The notes beneath the pieces are model-generated. The model was not told the origin of the DNA and ran no database searches. It was given only the letters and a program-made list of their open reading frames with translations. Below, in pieces: positions 6,276-15,074 of a DNA stretch of 64,000 nucleotides (the stretch's first letter is position 1; each line of letters begins with the position of its first letter). The stretch is taken from the NCBI GenBank assembly GCA_030431975.1, contig JAUIHP010000008.1, forward strand, positions 108,318 to 172,317. Reading direction: 5' to 3'. The translations under genes and the position numbers were made by a program. This DNA comes from a bacterium (lineage in GTDB: Bacteria; Eisenbacteria; RBG-16-71-46; CAIMUX01).

Positions 6276-9200
6276 GTCAACGCGACGGCTTGTTGGAGGG
6301 CGAGACAAGCAGGGAGACCTAGGAACGAACGTGCGTCACGCACGTCATCGAATCCGGCAGCCACCCGTACCAGCTCTTCTTTCCCCCGTTCCAGCGCAGT
6401 CCGCTGGCGGGAGGGCTCGTTCAAATCGCGAAAGAGGCGTGCTTCCTGCCACGCGAGGCGCCACCTCCACATGGCCAGTCCCAGCCGTTCAGAGTCTCGG
6501 CGGAGTTCCTCGAGCGACTCCAGGAGTCGGATTGGGTCGCCACCCGCACTGCATACCGCAACTTCCAGTTCGGCCACCCGGGACTGAATCTGCCCCAGCG
6601 CGGAACAGTGCTCGCGCGTACCCGTCAAGAGAGGTGAGATCTCGTCTACGGCAGCTTGGTTCTGAAGATCACACTCGGTCAGGACCCACAAGGCGATGCA
6701 CTCGCTTTTGTCACCGAGGGCGCCTTGGTCTTCGAACTGCTGCAGTGCCCGCCGAAGTCTTTTGCGGCCCGCGTCCGGCTGATCCACGCGCAGCATGCAG
6801 ACACCCAAGCAGGCGTCGAATACGGCTTCATCAATCGGGCCAATGTCGTCGGGCAGGGAATCCGCGGTATCGAAGAAGTGGGTGGAACGACCAATGTTCT
6901 CGAGCACGGCCGATCGATGACGCGCGTAGAGCTCTTTCTCACGTCCATTGCTCACGGCGAGTGCAAGGCCCTCGTTCATGGCTCGCATGGCAGCGCCTAG
7001 TTCGCCCATGGTTGCCAGGACGAGCGATAGATTCGCCAGCACCAGCTCAGTATGGAGCCAAGAGAGCTTCGACCTCGCGATATCAGCGCACGATGACAGA
7101 ACGCGCGCCAACTTTACGACCTCGCCCCTTTCAAAGAGCACCCCCCCGAGGTTCATCAGCAACAAGAGCTCCATTGAGCGATCCTTGACCGTCTCGTTGA
7201 TTCGGAGTGCAGCCTCATAGGACAACTGAGCTTGGTCAATGTCACCACTATCAAACTGCACAACTCCGAGGTGAACAAGAAGGGACATGGTCTCAAGCGG
7301 CCTCGTTGTCTTTGCCAACAGGCGTGAAATCGAATCCCGAACGGCTGCCGGATCGAGGGTGAGATCGATAGCCCTGACCTCGTACGAGAAGAGGTCTGCC
7401 CAGCTCACGCCCACATCGGGCAGCCCCGACGGATCAAACTCCTGAAGCGACCGCCATACCTGACATTTGATCCCGCATCGCAACCAAATCCTGGCCAAAG
7501 CCGCTTCTTGAGGAATCGGCATCGTGGTGATGCCCCGGGCCGCAGCATCGAGTTCGCCGGATTGGCACAGAGCGACGCTCTCAAACAAAGGCCCGGACTC
7601 CAGTCTGAGATCAAGTACCTCAGCGTCAGCGGGAGTGATATCTGGTAGTCCAAGATCGACAGCAACGACTTCGATGCCTGTTCGAATCGATTCCGTACTC
7701 AACTCTGCAAGAAGCTTGGCCTTCCCCAACATGCGAAACGCTTCGAGCACGGCAAAATCGCTCTCTTCGCCCAGGAGCCCTTGAAAGCACAAATCCACAT
7801 CAACCAGGTGCAAGCACCGCGTGAGAGCTGCCAACCGCAGCTTCTGCTGACTCGTCAGCTCTCCACTCTCGACGAGCACCCGTGTCGCCGTTTCCAGATC
7901 GGGCACGGAGTCGACGATGATTCGGGACAAGAAGACCGAATCGCCAAGCGCGCCGTGATCTGAGTCGAGGACGGAGTTGCGAAGCGCAGCCACGACTCTG
8001 GAGTCGAGTTCCTCGGGCTCGGAGTGCAGCGACTCCCTCACCCAATCCTTCCACGCTTCCGGCACCTCCAGTTGATTGATCATCTTTGCCACGTCGACCC
8101 GTCCGTTACGCGCAGCGGAATCGAAGGGTGTCGGCATCACCGAAATCAAAGCATCGAGCAGAGCCGGGCGACCCATGGACACGCGCACGACTTCGTCGAT
8201 CAACGATCGGGCGGTCAGCCCTCGCGATGCCGCGAGTCGAGTCATGTCTTCGCTGGAGAACGCTGAGAGTTCGAGCTCGAGTCGATCTTCAGACATCGAG
8301 GTACTCGCGCGCGGAGATGGATTCAAGGTTGGGGGCAAAACCTCGGACTCGATCTGAAGCGAGGATCCGTCTTCTCGAGTCCACCCGTCTTCACTGGGGA
8401 GCCAATCTTGCGTCTGTGCAATCGCAGCGAATCGGCGATGGAGCCGGGAGGCTCCGAGACCTTGTTCGCCACGGATGAAACAACGGCGATCGGCAACAGA
8501 ATCGTCGAGCAACCACTTCTGAAACGCCTCGACCTCTGCTTCCCTTCCCATAAAGGGAAGCCGACGAGCACCGGTTAGGTTGGTGGGCAGTCGCATCGTT
8601 GTCTGTCCGGTTGCGATCTCGCGCAACCGTGTCCAGACCTCCGGTGCGGAAAGCGGACGAAACTCCGGATCCGGACTCAGCAACTCGCCGAGCAGACGAA
8701 CCAGGGGCCTGGGAATCTGGCCGCTACGATAGAGTGCATCGAGATTCGGGCCTTGCAGCTGGGCTCGCATCACTTCGCCGCCGTGCGCTCCCTGAAACAC
8801 CTTCTCGCCAATGATCAATTCGTAGAGAAGCGCGCCGAACGCATACAAGTCGACTCTCGCGTCCCACTCCTTCGCCCGCTGCAACAACTCCGGTGCCATG
8901 TATCCGGGGGTACCGGCTGGCGGTATCGCGGCGCCAAGGGGGCTCGAAAGGCCGAGATCGAACATGTGGACATGCGCGGGTGGTTCGTCCGCATCCAACA
9001 CCTTGGTGCCGTCATCCCATGACGCCGGCGTCTGTCCCTTCCACTCGATCAGAAGTTGGTCCGGCTTCAGGTCGAGTTGCGCATATCCGTTGACGTGTAG
9101 CGCGTGGAGCCCGCTCAGGACTTGCCGTGCGACTTCGAGAGTATCGGGCGTCCAGTCCCGAATGGGAAACTCGTCGAACGTCTTCCCTTGGGAGTACTCG

Positions 9201-9460
9201 AGTGTGAACGCGAGACTCCCGTCCGCGAGCGTAAAGAAACGATCCGGACGCACCCAGTACGGATGATCGAGGGCTTCGAGTCGCAAGTACTCGTTGCGGA
9301 ACGACTCCGAGTCGATCTCCTCGAAAGGCGTGCGCAGACATTTGACGACGACTTCCGACTCCGCCTGAGTGTCAAACGCGCGATAGACCTCGCGGTTTTC
9401 CGTCGCGACCAGAAGCCGGGCGTCTTCGATTTGGGAAGGAAACTGTGGGATGGATTCCAC
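6272..9460 (-). CDS. Ser/Thr kinase-like, STAND-like ATPase and TPR signalling protein
   Basis: A 1062-residue multidomain protein, probably cytoplasmic. Residues ~10-285 are a Hanks-type kinase fold: Lys40 (VVVK), the catalytic loop as Q-L-D130-L-K-P-D-Q instead of H-R-D, D168-L-G for DFG, and MAPE at 188-191. The glycine-rich loop is not recognisable. At ~300 a STAND-type NTPase begins (F-M-G-R-E), but the P-loop reads G-E-Q-G-L-G-A-S (331-338), with Ala where the Walker Lys should be. The rest is helical, TPR-like. The start is GTG with GGAG 7 bases upstream. It lies 14 bases after the sigma-54-type activator, so kinase and activator probably form one signalling unit, like MalT/AfsK-style sensors. 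Activity of either catalytic domain is uncertain. Confidence 0.8.
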   Translation of the reverse strand: MESIPQFPSQIEDARLLVATENREVYRAFDTQAESEVVVKCLRTPFEEIDSESFRNEYLRLEALDHPYWVRPDRFFTLADGSLAFTLEYSQGKTFDEFPIRDWTPDTLEVARQVLSGLHALHVNGYAQLDLKPDQLLIEWKGQTPASWDDGTKVLDADEPPAHVHMFDLGLSSPLGAAIPPAGTPGYMAPELLQRAKEWDARVDLYAFGALLYELIIGEKVFQGAHGGEVMRAQLQGPNLDALYRSGQIPRPLVRLLGELLSPDPEFRPLSAPEVWTRLREIATGQTTMRLPTNLTGARRLPFMGREAEVEAFQKWLLDDSVADRRCFIRGEQGLGASRLHRRFAAIAQTQDWLPSEDGWTREDGSSLQIESEVLPPTLNPSPRASTSMSEDRLELELSAFSSEDMTRLAASRGLTARSLIDEVVRVSMGRPALLDALISVMPTPFDSAARNGRVDVAKMINQLEVPEAWKDWVRESLHSEPEELDSRVVAALRNSVLDSDHGALGDSVFLSRIIVDSVPDLETATRVLVESGELTSQQKLRLAALTRCLHLVDVDLCFQGLLGEESDFAVLEAFRMLGKAKLLAELSTESIRTGIEVVAVDLGLPDITPADAEVLDLRLESGPLFESVALCQSGELDAAARGITTMPIPQEAALARIWLRCGIKCQVWRSLQEFDPSGLPDVGVSWADLFSYEVRAIDLTLDPAAVRDSISRLLAKTTRPLETMSLLVHLGVVQFDSGDIDQAQLSYEAALRINETVKDRSMELLLLMNLGGVLFERGEVVKLARVLSSCADIARSKLSWLHTELVLANLSLVLATMGELGAAMRAMNEGLALAVSNGREKELYARHRSAVLENIGRSTHFFDTADSLPDDIGPIDEAVFDACLGVCMLRVDQPDAGRKRLRRALQQFEDQGALGDKSECIALWVLTECDLQNQAAVDEISPLLTGTREHCSALGQIQSRVAELEVAVCSAGGDPIRLLESLEELRRDSERLGLAMWRWRLAWQEARLFRDLNEPSRQRTALERGKEELVRVAAGFDDVRDARSFLGLPACLALQQAVALT

Positions 9461-9474
9461 GGCGTCGCTCCGGA

Positions 9475-11205
9475 CTAACGCCCGGGACGAACGAGTCCGT
9501 GGAGCCTCAGCCGGTTGTGAAGGTGCTGACGACTGATTCCCAGTTCGCCGGCCGCTTTCGTGATCACCCAGTCATTGCGCTCGAGCGACTGACGAATGCA
9601 TTGACGCTCTGCAGCCGTCACCGCGTCATGAAGTTTCTTCGGCATGGATTCGTCGGCGACCCCGTTTGCCGGAACGGAAGCGGTCTTCAGGTCCGGCAGA
9701 TGCAGCTGCAGATGGGCCACGTCCAGGGACTCGCCTTCGCGAACGAGCGCGCAGGCGCCTTCGATGACATGACGGAGCTGACGCACGTTGCCCGGCCATT
9801 GATAGTCCATCAGTGACTTGAGCGCACGATTCGTCATGCCCTGAATGTCCCGCTTGAAACGCTCTTTCGTCTTCGTGAAGAAATGGTCGATGAGAAGCGG
9901 AATGTCTTCCCGTCGGTCCCGAAGCGGAGGCAGGTCGATGTGCATTCCGTTCAACCGGTAGTACAGGTCCTGACGGAAAGTACCCTCGCTGACCATCTTT
10001 CGAAGATCCCGATGAGTCGCCGAGACGACCCGGACACTGGAATGACGGGTGCGATTCTCTCCGACACGTCGGAACTCGCCCGACTCGAGGAAGCGCAGCA
10101 ACTTCGGCTGGAACTCTCTCGGAAGGTCGCCGATCTCGTCGAGGAAAAGAGTACCGCCATCGGCCTGTTCGACGAGGCCCGGCCGGTCCTTAACCGCCTG
10201 GGTGAAGGCTCCCATGATGTGACCAAAGAACTCACTCTCGAACAGTTCGCCGGGAATGGCGCCACAGTTCACCGGAACGAAGGGACTCTTGGAACGTCCA
10301 CCCTCTGAATGGAGAGCCTGTGCGACGAGTTCCTTTCCGGTACCGCTCTCACCGATGAGGACCACGGAGAGATCGAGGTCCTTGACCAGACGCATCTTCT
10401 CGAAGAGCGTTTGCATCTCTTCGCTGCGACCGATGAGAGAGGCAAACTGCCATCCTCCCTGAACAGCTGTCCGCAGTTCTTCGTTTTCCCGGGCAAGAAT
10501 GACCCGCCGGTCCTCGATGTCGCGAATCAGTTCGGAATTGATCAGGCTGATCGCTGCCTGCGCAGCGAACGCTTCGAGAATCTCCCGATCGAGAGCGGCC
10601 GGCGTCATCGAGCTGTTCGAACTGTCGAGGTACAGAACTCCAAACGGATCTTTTTGCCGACGAAGCGGACAGCAGACCGCAGAAAAAAGCTGGTTCACAC
10701 GAATGCTCTGGATGTCCTTGTACTCCGGAGTCGAGAGCTGATCGAACTCGACGATGCGGTTCTCGCTCAGGCACTGTCCGGCAAGCGTGTGGGAAATCTG
10801 TCCAATGTCGGCCGGGAGGTGCTCCTGTTCCAGGTCGCGTCCCCGGGCAACCCGCAGGCTCTCCCCCTCCCGTAGGAGGATCATTCCTCTTTGAGCGTTG
10901 AAGAGGGGAATCACGGCATCGAGGATGGCGTCGAGAAGTTCACCGTGATTGAGAATGGACGAGAGCTGTCTGGAAACACCGAGGAGCTTCTGATACGCGT
11001 CGATGTGACGCTTGAGCTGCGGAGAGGACTCCATCGGCGGCCGCGCGATCGGCGGAGGAAGGTACGGCGTCGTCAGGTTTTCCCGCTCGTCGGAGGAGAC
11101 TCCAGGGTCCACGAGCCTTTCGAATGGATCCTCGGATGCCGGTTCGGCCTGGGCTGCAGGCTCCGGCCGGGCGCGCCCTAGCTTCTCGTGCGGGTGCTCA
11201 GACAT
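9475..11205 (-). CDS. Sigma-54-interacting transcriptional activator (GAF, AAA+, Fis-HTH)
   Basis: A 576-residue bacterial enhancer-binding protein. Domains in order: a Pro-rich head (1-60), a GAF sensor (~75-225), a coiled linker, the AAA+ sigma-54 domain with Walker A GESGTGKE (285-292) and Walker B GTLFLDE (351-357), and a Fis-type helix-turn-helix (~535-570, GISRQHLHNRL). The loop that contacts sigma-54, normally GAFTGA, reads GAFTQA (332-337). There is no receiver domain, so the input is likely the GAF ligand or the downstream kinase. It is first in a two-gene operon. Related pairs of Fis-type activator plus kinase/TPR protein are seen in myxobacteria and other phyla. Confidence 0.88.
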   Translation of the reverse strand: MSEHPHEKLGRARPEPAAQAEPASEDPFERLVDPGVSSDERENLTTPYLPPPIARPPMESSPQLKRHIDAYQKLLGVSRQLSSILNHGELLDAILDAVIPLFNAQRGMILLREGESLRVARGRDLEQEHLPADIGQISHTLAGQCLSENRIVEFDQLSTPEYKDIQSIRVNQLFSAVCCPLRRQKDPFGVLYLDSSNSSMTPAALDREILEAFAAQAAISLINSELIRDIEDRRVILARENEELRTAVQGGWQFASLIGRSEEMQTLFEKMRLVKDLDLSVVLIGESGTGKELVAQALHSEGGRSKSPFVPVNCGAIPGELFESEFFGHIMGAFTQAVKDRPGLVEQADGGTLFLDEIGDLPREFQPKLLRFLESGEFRRVGENRTRHSSVRVVSATHRDLRKMVSEGTFRQDLYYRLNGMHIDLPPLRDRREDIPLLIDHFFTKTKERFKRDIQGMTNRALKSLMDYQWPGNVRQLRHVIEGACALVREGESLDVAHLQLHLPDLKTASVPANGVADESMPKKLHDAVTAAERQCIRQSLERNDWVITKAAGELGISRQHLHNRLRLHGLVRPGR

Positions 11206-11305
11206 GCAGACTCGTTTCGCTTCACCAACCCCACTGCCCCGGCCCCTGAATCGACGAGCTACACGCCGACCGTGCGTGCAGAGGCCCCTCTGACGATTAG
11301 AAAGG

Positions 11306-11335
11306 AGAATAGAAGAACCAAGCCCAAACTGTCAA
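11306..11335 (-). promoter_or_regulatory. Candidate promoter of the activator-kinase operon
   Basis: On the minus strand a perfect TTGACA is followed after 18 bases by TATTCT (4 of 6), about 100 bases upstream of the activator start. The rest of the 11206-11465 gap shows no gene. Confidence 0.45.
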
Positions 11336-11465
11336 CCGAACAAGACATCGGCCTCCCAAGTGGCTTCAGAACTCCGCGTTTCCCCGGATTGACCGTGCGA
11401 AATAGGTGCTTTTGTTCCAGATAGAGAAACCGGGCCGATGTCACCAAAGCTTGACGATCAACAAA

Positions 11466-11490
11466 CCTCAAACATTGGCCTAGTTTGAGG
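11466..11490 (-). terminator. Terminator after the glycosyltransferase operon
   Basis: 8-bp stem (CCTCAAAC / GTTTGAGG) with a 9-base loop, followed on the minus strand by TTTGTTG. It lies about 20 bases past the stop of the family 2 glycosyltransferase. Confidence 0.6.
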
Positions 11491-11510
11491 GCTTTCCGAA
11501 CAAAGGGGTC

Positions 11511-12191
11511 TCAGTCCCCGAGTCGGTACCGGAGGATCGTCCAGATGGCATTGACACCGTCCTTCCAGCCGATCTTCTTCCCTTCCGCATAGGTCCGGCC
11601 GTGGTAGGAGATCGGCGTCTCGTAGACGCGATAGCCGCGACGCGCGATCTTTGCGGTGACCTCGGGCTCGAACCCGAAACGGTCTGACTTGAGCGGAATC
11701 GACTGGATGACCTCGCGACGGAAGACCTTGTAGCAGGTCTCCATATCCGTGAGGTTGAGGTTGGTCATCATGTTGGAAAGCGTGGTCAGGAACTGATTCC
11801 CCAGGTAGTGCCAAAAGAAGAGCACACGGTGAGGGCCGCCCAGGAATCGCGAACCGTAGACGACGTCCGCCAGGTCCTGTTCGATGGGAGCGATGAGCTT
11901 GGGATACTCGGCCGGATCGTATTCGAGGTCCGCGTCCTGAATGAGCACGATGTCCCCCGTCGCGTGCTTGAACGCAGTGCGTAGGGCCGCGCCTTTCCCG
12001 CGGTTCTTCTCGTGGAAGAAGACGCGGATGTTGGGGTGGTCGAGCTTCTCCAGGAGGTCGCGCGTCCCGTCGGTCGAGAAGTCGTCCACCATGAGGAGTT
12101 CCTTGTCGTACGGCGTTGCCAGTACGCGTTCGACCAACTGCATCAGCGTGTCTTTCTCGTTGTAGACCGGTATGACCACCGAGAGCTTCAC
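11511..12191 (-). CDS. Family 2 glycosyltransferase (polyprenyl-phosphate sugar synthase type)
   Basis: A 226-residue GT-A enzyme resembling dolichyl/polyprenyl-phosphate mannose or glucose synthases. It opens with [13 protein letters not shown], has the nucleotide-binding VDDFSTDGT, the metal-binding QDADLEYD, and the family-typical [11 protein letters not shown]. It lacks C-terminal membrane helices and so should act peripherally at the inner membrane, moving a sugar from a nucleotide donor to a lipid phosphate. It follows a GT4 enzyme and a site-2 protease in the same direction; the gap to the GT4 gene is 83 bases. Acceptor and sugar cannot be told from sequence. Confidence 0.85.
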   Translation of the reverse strand: MKLSVVIPVYNEKDTLMQLVERVLATPYDKELLMVDDFSTDGTRDLLEKLDHPNIRVFFHEKNRGKGAALRTAFKHATGDIVLIQDADLEYDPAEYPKLIAPIEQDLADVVYGSRFLGGPHRVLFFWHYLGNQFLTTLSNMMTNLNLTDMETCYKVFRREVIQSIPLKSDRFGFEPEVTAKIARRGYRVYETPISYHGRTYAEGKKIGWKDGVNAIWTILRYRLGD

Positions 12192-12274
12192 GCGTGCTCC
12201 TCCTCAAGCCGAAGTGACCTCAAACCGTGAAGTGTAGCAAGGTCACGCACGCTTCGGGAGGGCTCCCAGCGGAT

Positions 12275-13369
12275 TTAGCCCAAAAGTCGCGCATAGACCT
12301 GACAGGTCTCCTCGACCATCCGCTCGACGGAGAGTGATTTCGCACGCTCCCACCCCGCCTTGATCCGAGATTGACGATGGGCATCGTCCCGGAAGAGGGC
12401 GAGAAGGCCTTCCGCCCAGTCTGCCGGGTCCCACGGAAGCAACGCGGCCTCGAGGTCCGGCCCGACAAGCTCTGGAATGCCGCCAACCGGGGTTGCAAGG
12501 AAGGGTGTTCGGGCGGCCATGGCCTCCAGCAGGGCGTAGGGCATTCCTTCGGTCACCGACGGGAGCAGCAGGGCGCCGATCTCTCGGAGAATGGGATTCA
12601 CATCCTCGAGCCGACCGTGGAAACGCACGTGTTCGCCGAGCTCCTCCTCGGCAACCCGCGCCTCGAGCTCGCCCCGCATCGGTCCGTCTCCGACCAGATG
12701 GAGAATCAGACGATGGCGCTCCGTGTCCGTCAGCGGGCCGCCGGTACCGACCAGAAGTCGGATCAGATCCAGCATCCGATGCGGCTTCTTCTCCTTCGAT
12801 AGACGGCCGAGAAAACCGAGGCGAAACCGCGTCTCGGAGCCAGCCACATCGGTACCGTCGTCCTTCGGCAACGGAACGCCGTTGTAGACGACCGCGGCGC
12901 GGTGCGCGGGAAAACCTCCACGACCGACGAGCCGGTCCCGGTCCTGCTTCGAGAGCAGGATCGTGGTGTGGGCCAGTCGACACTTCGCCGCCTCCCATCG
13001 CCAGCGTGCTGCAGAATCAGGCTCCGTCCCCAACGACGGAACGATGAGGCCGTGACGCGTGTCCACGATCGCGGGGATACCCGCCATCCGCCCGGCGATG
13101 CAGGGAAGTCGTCCCGAGTGGGAGTGCAGCACATCCGGTCGAGTCCGCTTCAGCTCACGGAGGAGCTTGGACACATAGGTCACGCCATTCGGCCGAGGGA
13201 TGATCGCGGTCTCTGCCCCCACCGCCCTTGCCTTGTCCACGAGGGGCCCGTCCCGGCTGGAAAGCAGCCGAACCGAATGCCCAAGATTCGCCAGCCCGAC
13301 CAGGAGCAGTTCGACATGGCGCTCGGTTCCACCGATTCCCGCTCCGGCGATGACCAGACTAATCCGCAT
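12275..13369 (-). CDS. Family 4 glycosyltransferase
   Basis: A 364-residue GT-B enzyme. The N-terminal part begins MRISLVIAGAGIGGTERH, with the Gly-rich turn of GT4 proteins. The C-terminal donor-binding half carries LGFLGRLSKEKKPHRML and the E-x7-E motif in TEGMPYALLEAMA, followed by ATPVGGIPELV. It likely transfers a hexose from a nucleotide sugar during surface glycan or lipid glycosylation. It starts 8 bases after the site-2 protease gene, so the two are co-transcribed. The exact substrate is unknown. Confidence 0.88.
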   Translation of the reverse strand: MRISLVIAGAGIGGTERHVELLLVGLANLGHSVRLLSSRDGPLVDKARAVGAETAIIPRPNGVTYVSKLLRELKRTRPDVLHSHSGRLPCIAGRMAGIPAIVDTRHGLIVPSLGTEPDSAARWRWEAAKCRLAHTTILLSKQDRDRLVGRGGFPAHRAAVVYNGVPLPKDDGTDVAGSETRFRLGFLGRLSKEKKPHRMLDLIRLLVGTGGPLTDTERHRLILHLVGDGPMRGELEARVAEEELGEHVRFHGRLEDVNPILREIGALLLPSVTEGMPYALLEAMAARTPFLATPVGGIPELVGPDLEAALLPWDPADWAEGLLALFRDDAHRQSRIKAGWERAKSLSVERMVEETCQVYARLLG

Positions 13370-13377
13370 GAATCGAC

Positions 13378-14229
13378 CTACTCGATCGTCACCGGACGCG
13401 GGATGAAGGTCAGGACGAAGAAGAGCAGTACGAAGATTCCCAGCGCCAAGCGTCCGCGTGAAAGAGGGGTCTGCTCGTCATACGTCTGCGCACTCCGAAA
13501 TCGAGTCGCGACGGCAAGGAAGATCAGAAGGACCCACCACCCGGGAAACCAGTAGCCCGCAACCAGGAGGGTCAGCGCGAAAAAGAGTGAGGCCCAACGT
13601 GCGTGCCGTCCAACAAGGCCGTAGAGCACGTGCCCCCCGTCCAGCTGGCCGATCGGCAACAGGTTCATCGACGTCACGAAGAGCCCCGCCCACCCCGCAA
13701 AGGCGATCGGGTGCAACAGAAGGTCCTGACCCGGCCCCATCGAACCAAAGTAGAATCGCTCCAACGCGGTGAAGAGAAGAGAGCCTCCCAGTTTGAGGTG
13801 AGGTCCATCCAGTGCCTGCTTGTCGACCACCTTCGATTGCGACAGGCCCCAGAGACAGGCCGCCAGCGACGGTGGAATCCCCGCGAGAGGCCCGCCGATT
13901 CCCACATCGAAGAGCACCCTTCGCGAACGGATTCGCTCACGAAGGCGGATGATCGCCCCCATCGTGCCGAAGGGGGAAATAGGGAGAGGAATGAAAAGGG
14001 GCAGGCTGGTCGACACGCCGTAGCGGCGGGCGGTCAGGAAGTGCCCCATTTCATGGCAGAACAGGATGGTCAACAGCCAGAAGCTGAAGGCCGGTCCCTG
14101 CACCAACCACGTCGAAGCGACGGTGGCGATGAGTAGAAGTCCGGCGATGACCCATTCGCGAGTTCGCCGCGCCGGTGGAGGCACAGGACGGCCCCACGCA
14201 GGCTCTTCGACTGACCAGCTTTCGTTCAA
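13378..14229 (-). CDS. Site-2 protease family membrane metalloprotease (M50)
   Basis: An integral membrane zinc protease of the S2P/EGY-like type. The zinc motif HEMGH lies in the second membrane helix, and the third ligand lies in NLLPIGQLDGGH, the hallmark LDG motif. Several further hydrophobic segments follow. The start is uncertain. The longest frame begins at a GTG at 14289, only 17 bases from the divergent tyrA start, with no ribosome-binding site. I give the TTG at 14229, which has AAGG 6 bases and GGAGG 13 bases upstream. Such proteases cleave membrane-embedded substrates such as anti-sigma factors. The target here is unknown, and the neighbours are glycosyltransferases. Confidence 0.82.
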   Translation of the reverse strand: MNESWSVEEPAWGRPVPPPARRTREWVIAGLLLIATVASTWLVQGPAFSFWLLTILFCHEMGHFLTARRYGVSTSLPLFIPLPISPFGTMGAIIRLRERIRSRRVLFDVGIGGPLAGIPPSLAACLWGLSQSKVVDKQALDGPHLKLGGSLLFTALERFYFGSMGPGQDLLLHPIAFAGWAGLFVTSMNLLPIGQLDGGHVLYGLVGRHARWASLFFALTLLVAGYWFPGWWVLLIFLAVATRFRSAQTYDEQTPLSRGRLALGIFVLLFFVLTFIPRPVTIE

Positions 14230-14306
14230 CGGTTGCCTTGATCCTCCGGGCGGGACAGTATCACGCGAACGGAAGTTCAAACAGGGCACGACACTTTGAG
14301 GTTCCC

Positions 14307-15074
14307 ATGGACGAGCAACGCAATCGTTTCGGCATCATCGGCTACGGCCGTTTCGGTCACCTCGTCGCACCGTACCTTGCGGGCGACGGACAGGTCGCCG
14401 TCCACGATCCGAAGGTTTCCGCCGCGACCCTTCCCGCCGGCTGCTTCCCCGCCAGTCTTGCCGACGCCGCAGCATCGCATGTTGTCGTTCTCTGTGTTCC
14501 CATCCGCTCTTTGTACGATGTGCTGGCTGACATCGCACCGTACCTGCTGCCCGGAGCCGTCGTTTTCGATGTGGCCAGCGTGAAGATGAAACCCATGGAA
14601 TGGATGGAGCGGCTCGTCCCGGAGCATGTTGACTACGTGGGAAGTCACCCCCTCTTTGGACCGGATTCCGCGCCGCACAATCTGAGCGACCAGAAGATCG
14701 TCCTCGTTCCGGGTCGGATCGCCGAGGAGCGCTTCCAGCGAGGCCGCCGTTATCTCCAAAGCAAAGGGCTGCGTATCATCCAGACGACGGCGGAGAATCA
14801 CGATCGCAGCATGGCGAGAACCCAGGCCTTTACCCACTGGTTGGGCCGGGCTCTGGGCGGGCTCGAGTTGAAACCGGAGGCCCTCGACACGCAAGGCTAT
14901 CGGCTCTTGCAGGACGTCGAATCCTTTGTCTCCCGCGATACGTGGGAACTCTTCGAAGACATGCTGCGATACAACCCGTTCGCAGCCGAAGTACGTGACG
15001 GCTTTCGTAGAGCGCTCGATGAAATCGATGAACGACTGGCGCGACTCGACTCCACACAAGAGGGCGCAACTTGA
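14307..15074 (+). CDS. tyrA: Prephenate/arogenate dehydrogenase family protein
   Basis: NAD(P)-dependent oxidative decarboxylation step of tyrosine synthesis. The 255-residue protein has a Rossmann fingerprint GYGRFG (12-17), a conserved CVP followed by a helix, and the substrate-binding SHPLFGPDSA, the equivalent of the TyrA H-P-M-F-G-P motif. There is no chorismate mutase or ACT domain, and it is shorter than typical bacterial TyrA, like plant arogenate dehydrogenases. The ATG at 14307 is preferred over upstream frame extensions, because the Rossmann strand begins right after it. The downstream ORF starts within its stop codon (TTGA overlap). Confidence 0.85.
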   Translation: MDEQRNRFGIIGYGRFGHLVAPYLAGDGQVAVHDPKVSAATLPAGCFPASLADAAASHVVVLCVPIRSLYDVLADIAPYLLPGAVVFDVASVKMKPMEWMERLVPEHVDYVGSHPLFGPDSAPHNLSDQKIVLVPGRIAEERFQRGRRYLQSKGLRIIQTTAENHDRSMARTQAFTHWLGRALGGLELKPEALDTQGYRLLQDVESFVSRDTWELFEDMLRYNPFAAEVRDGFRRALDEIDERLARLDSTQEGAT

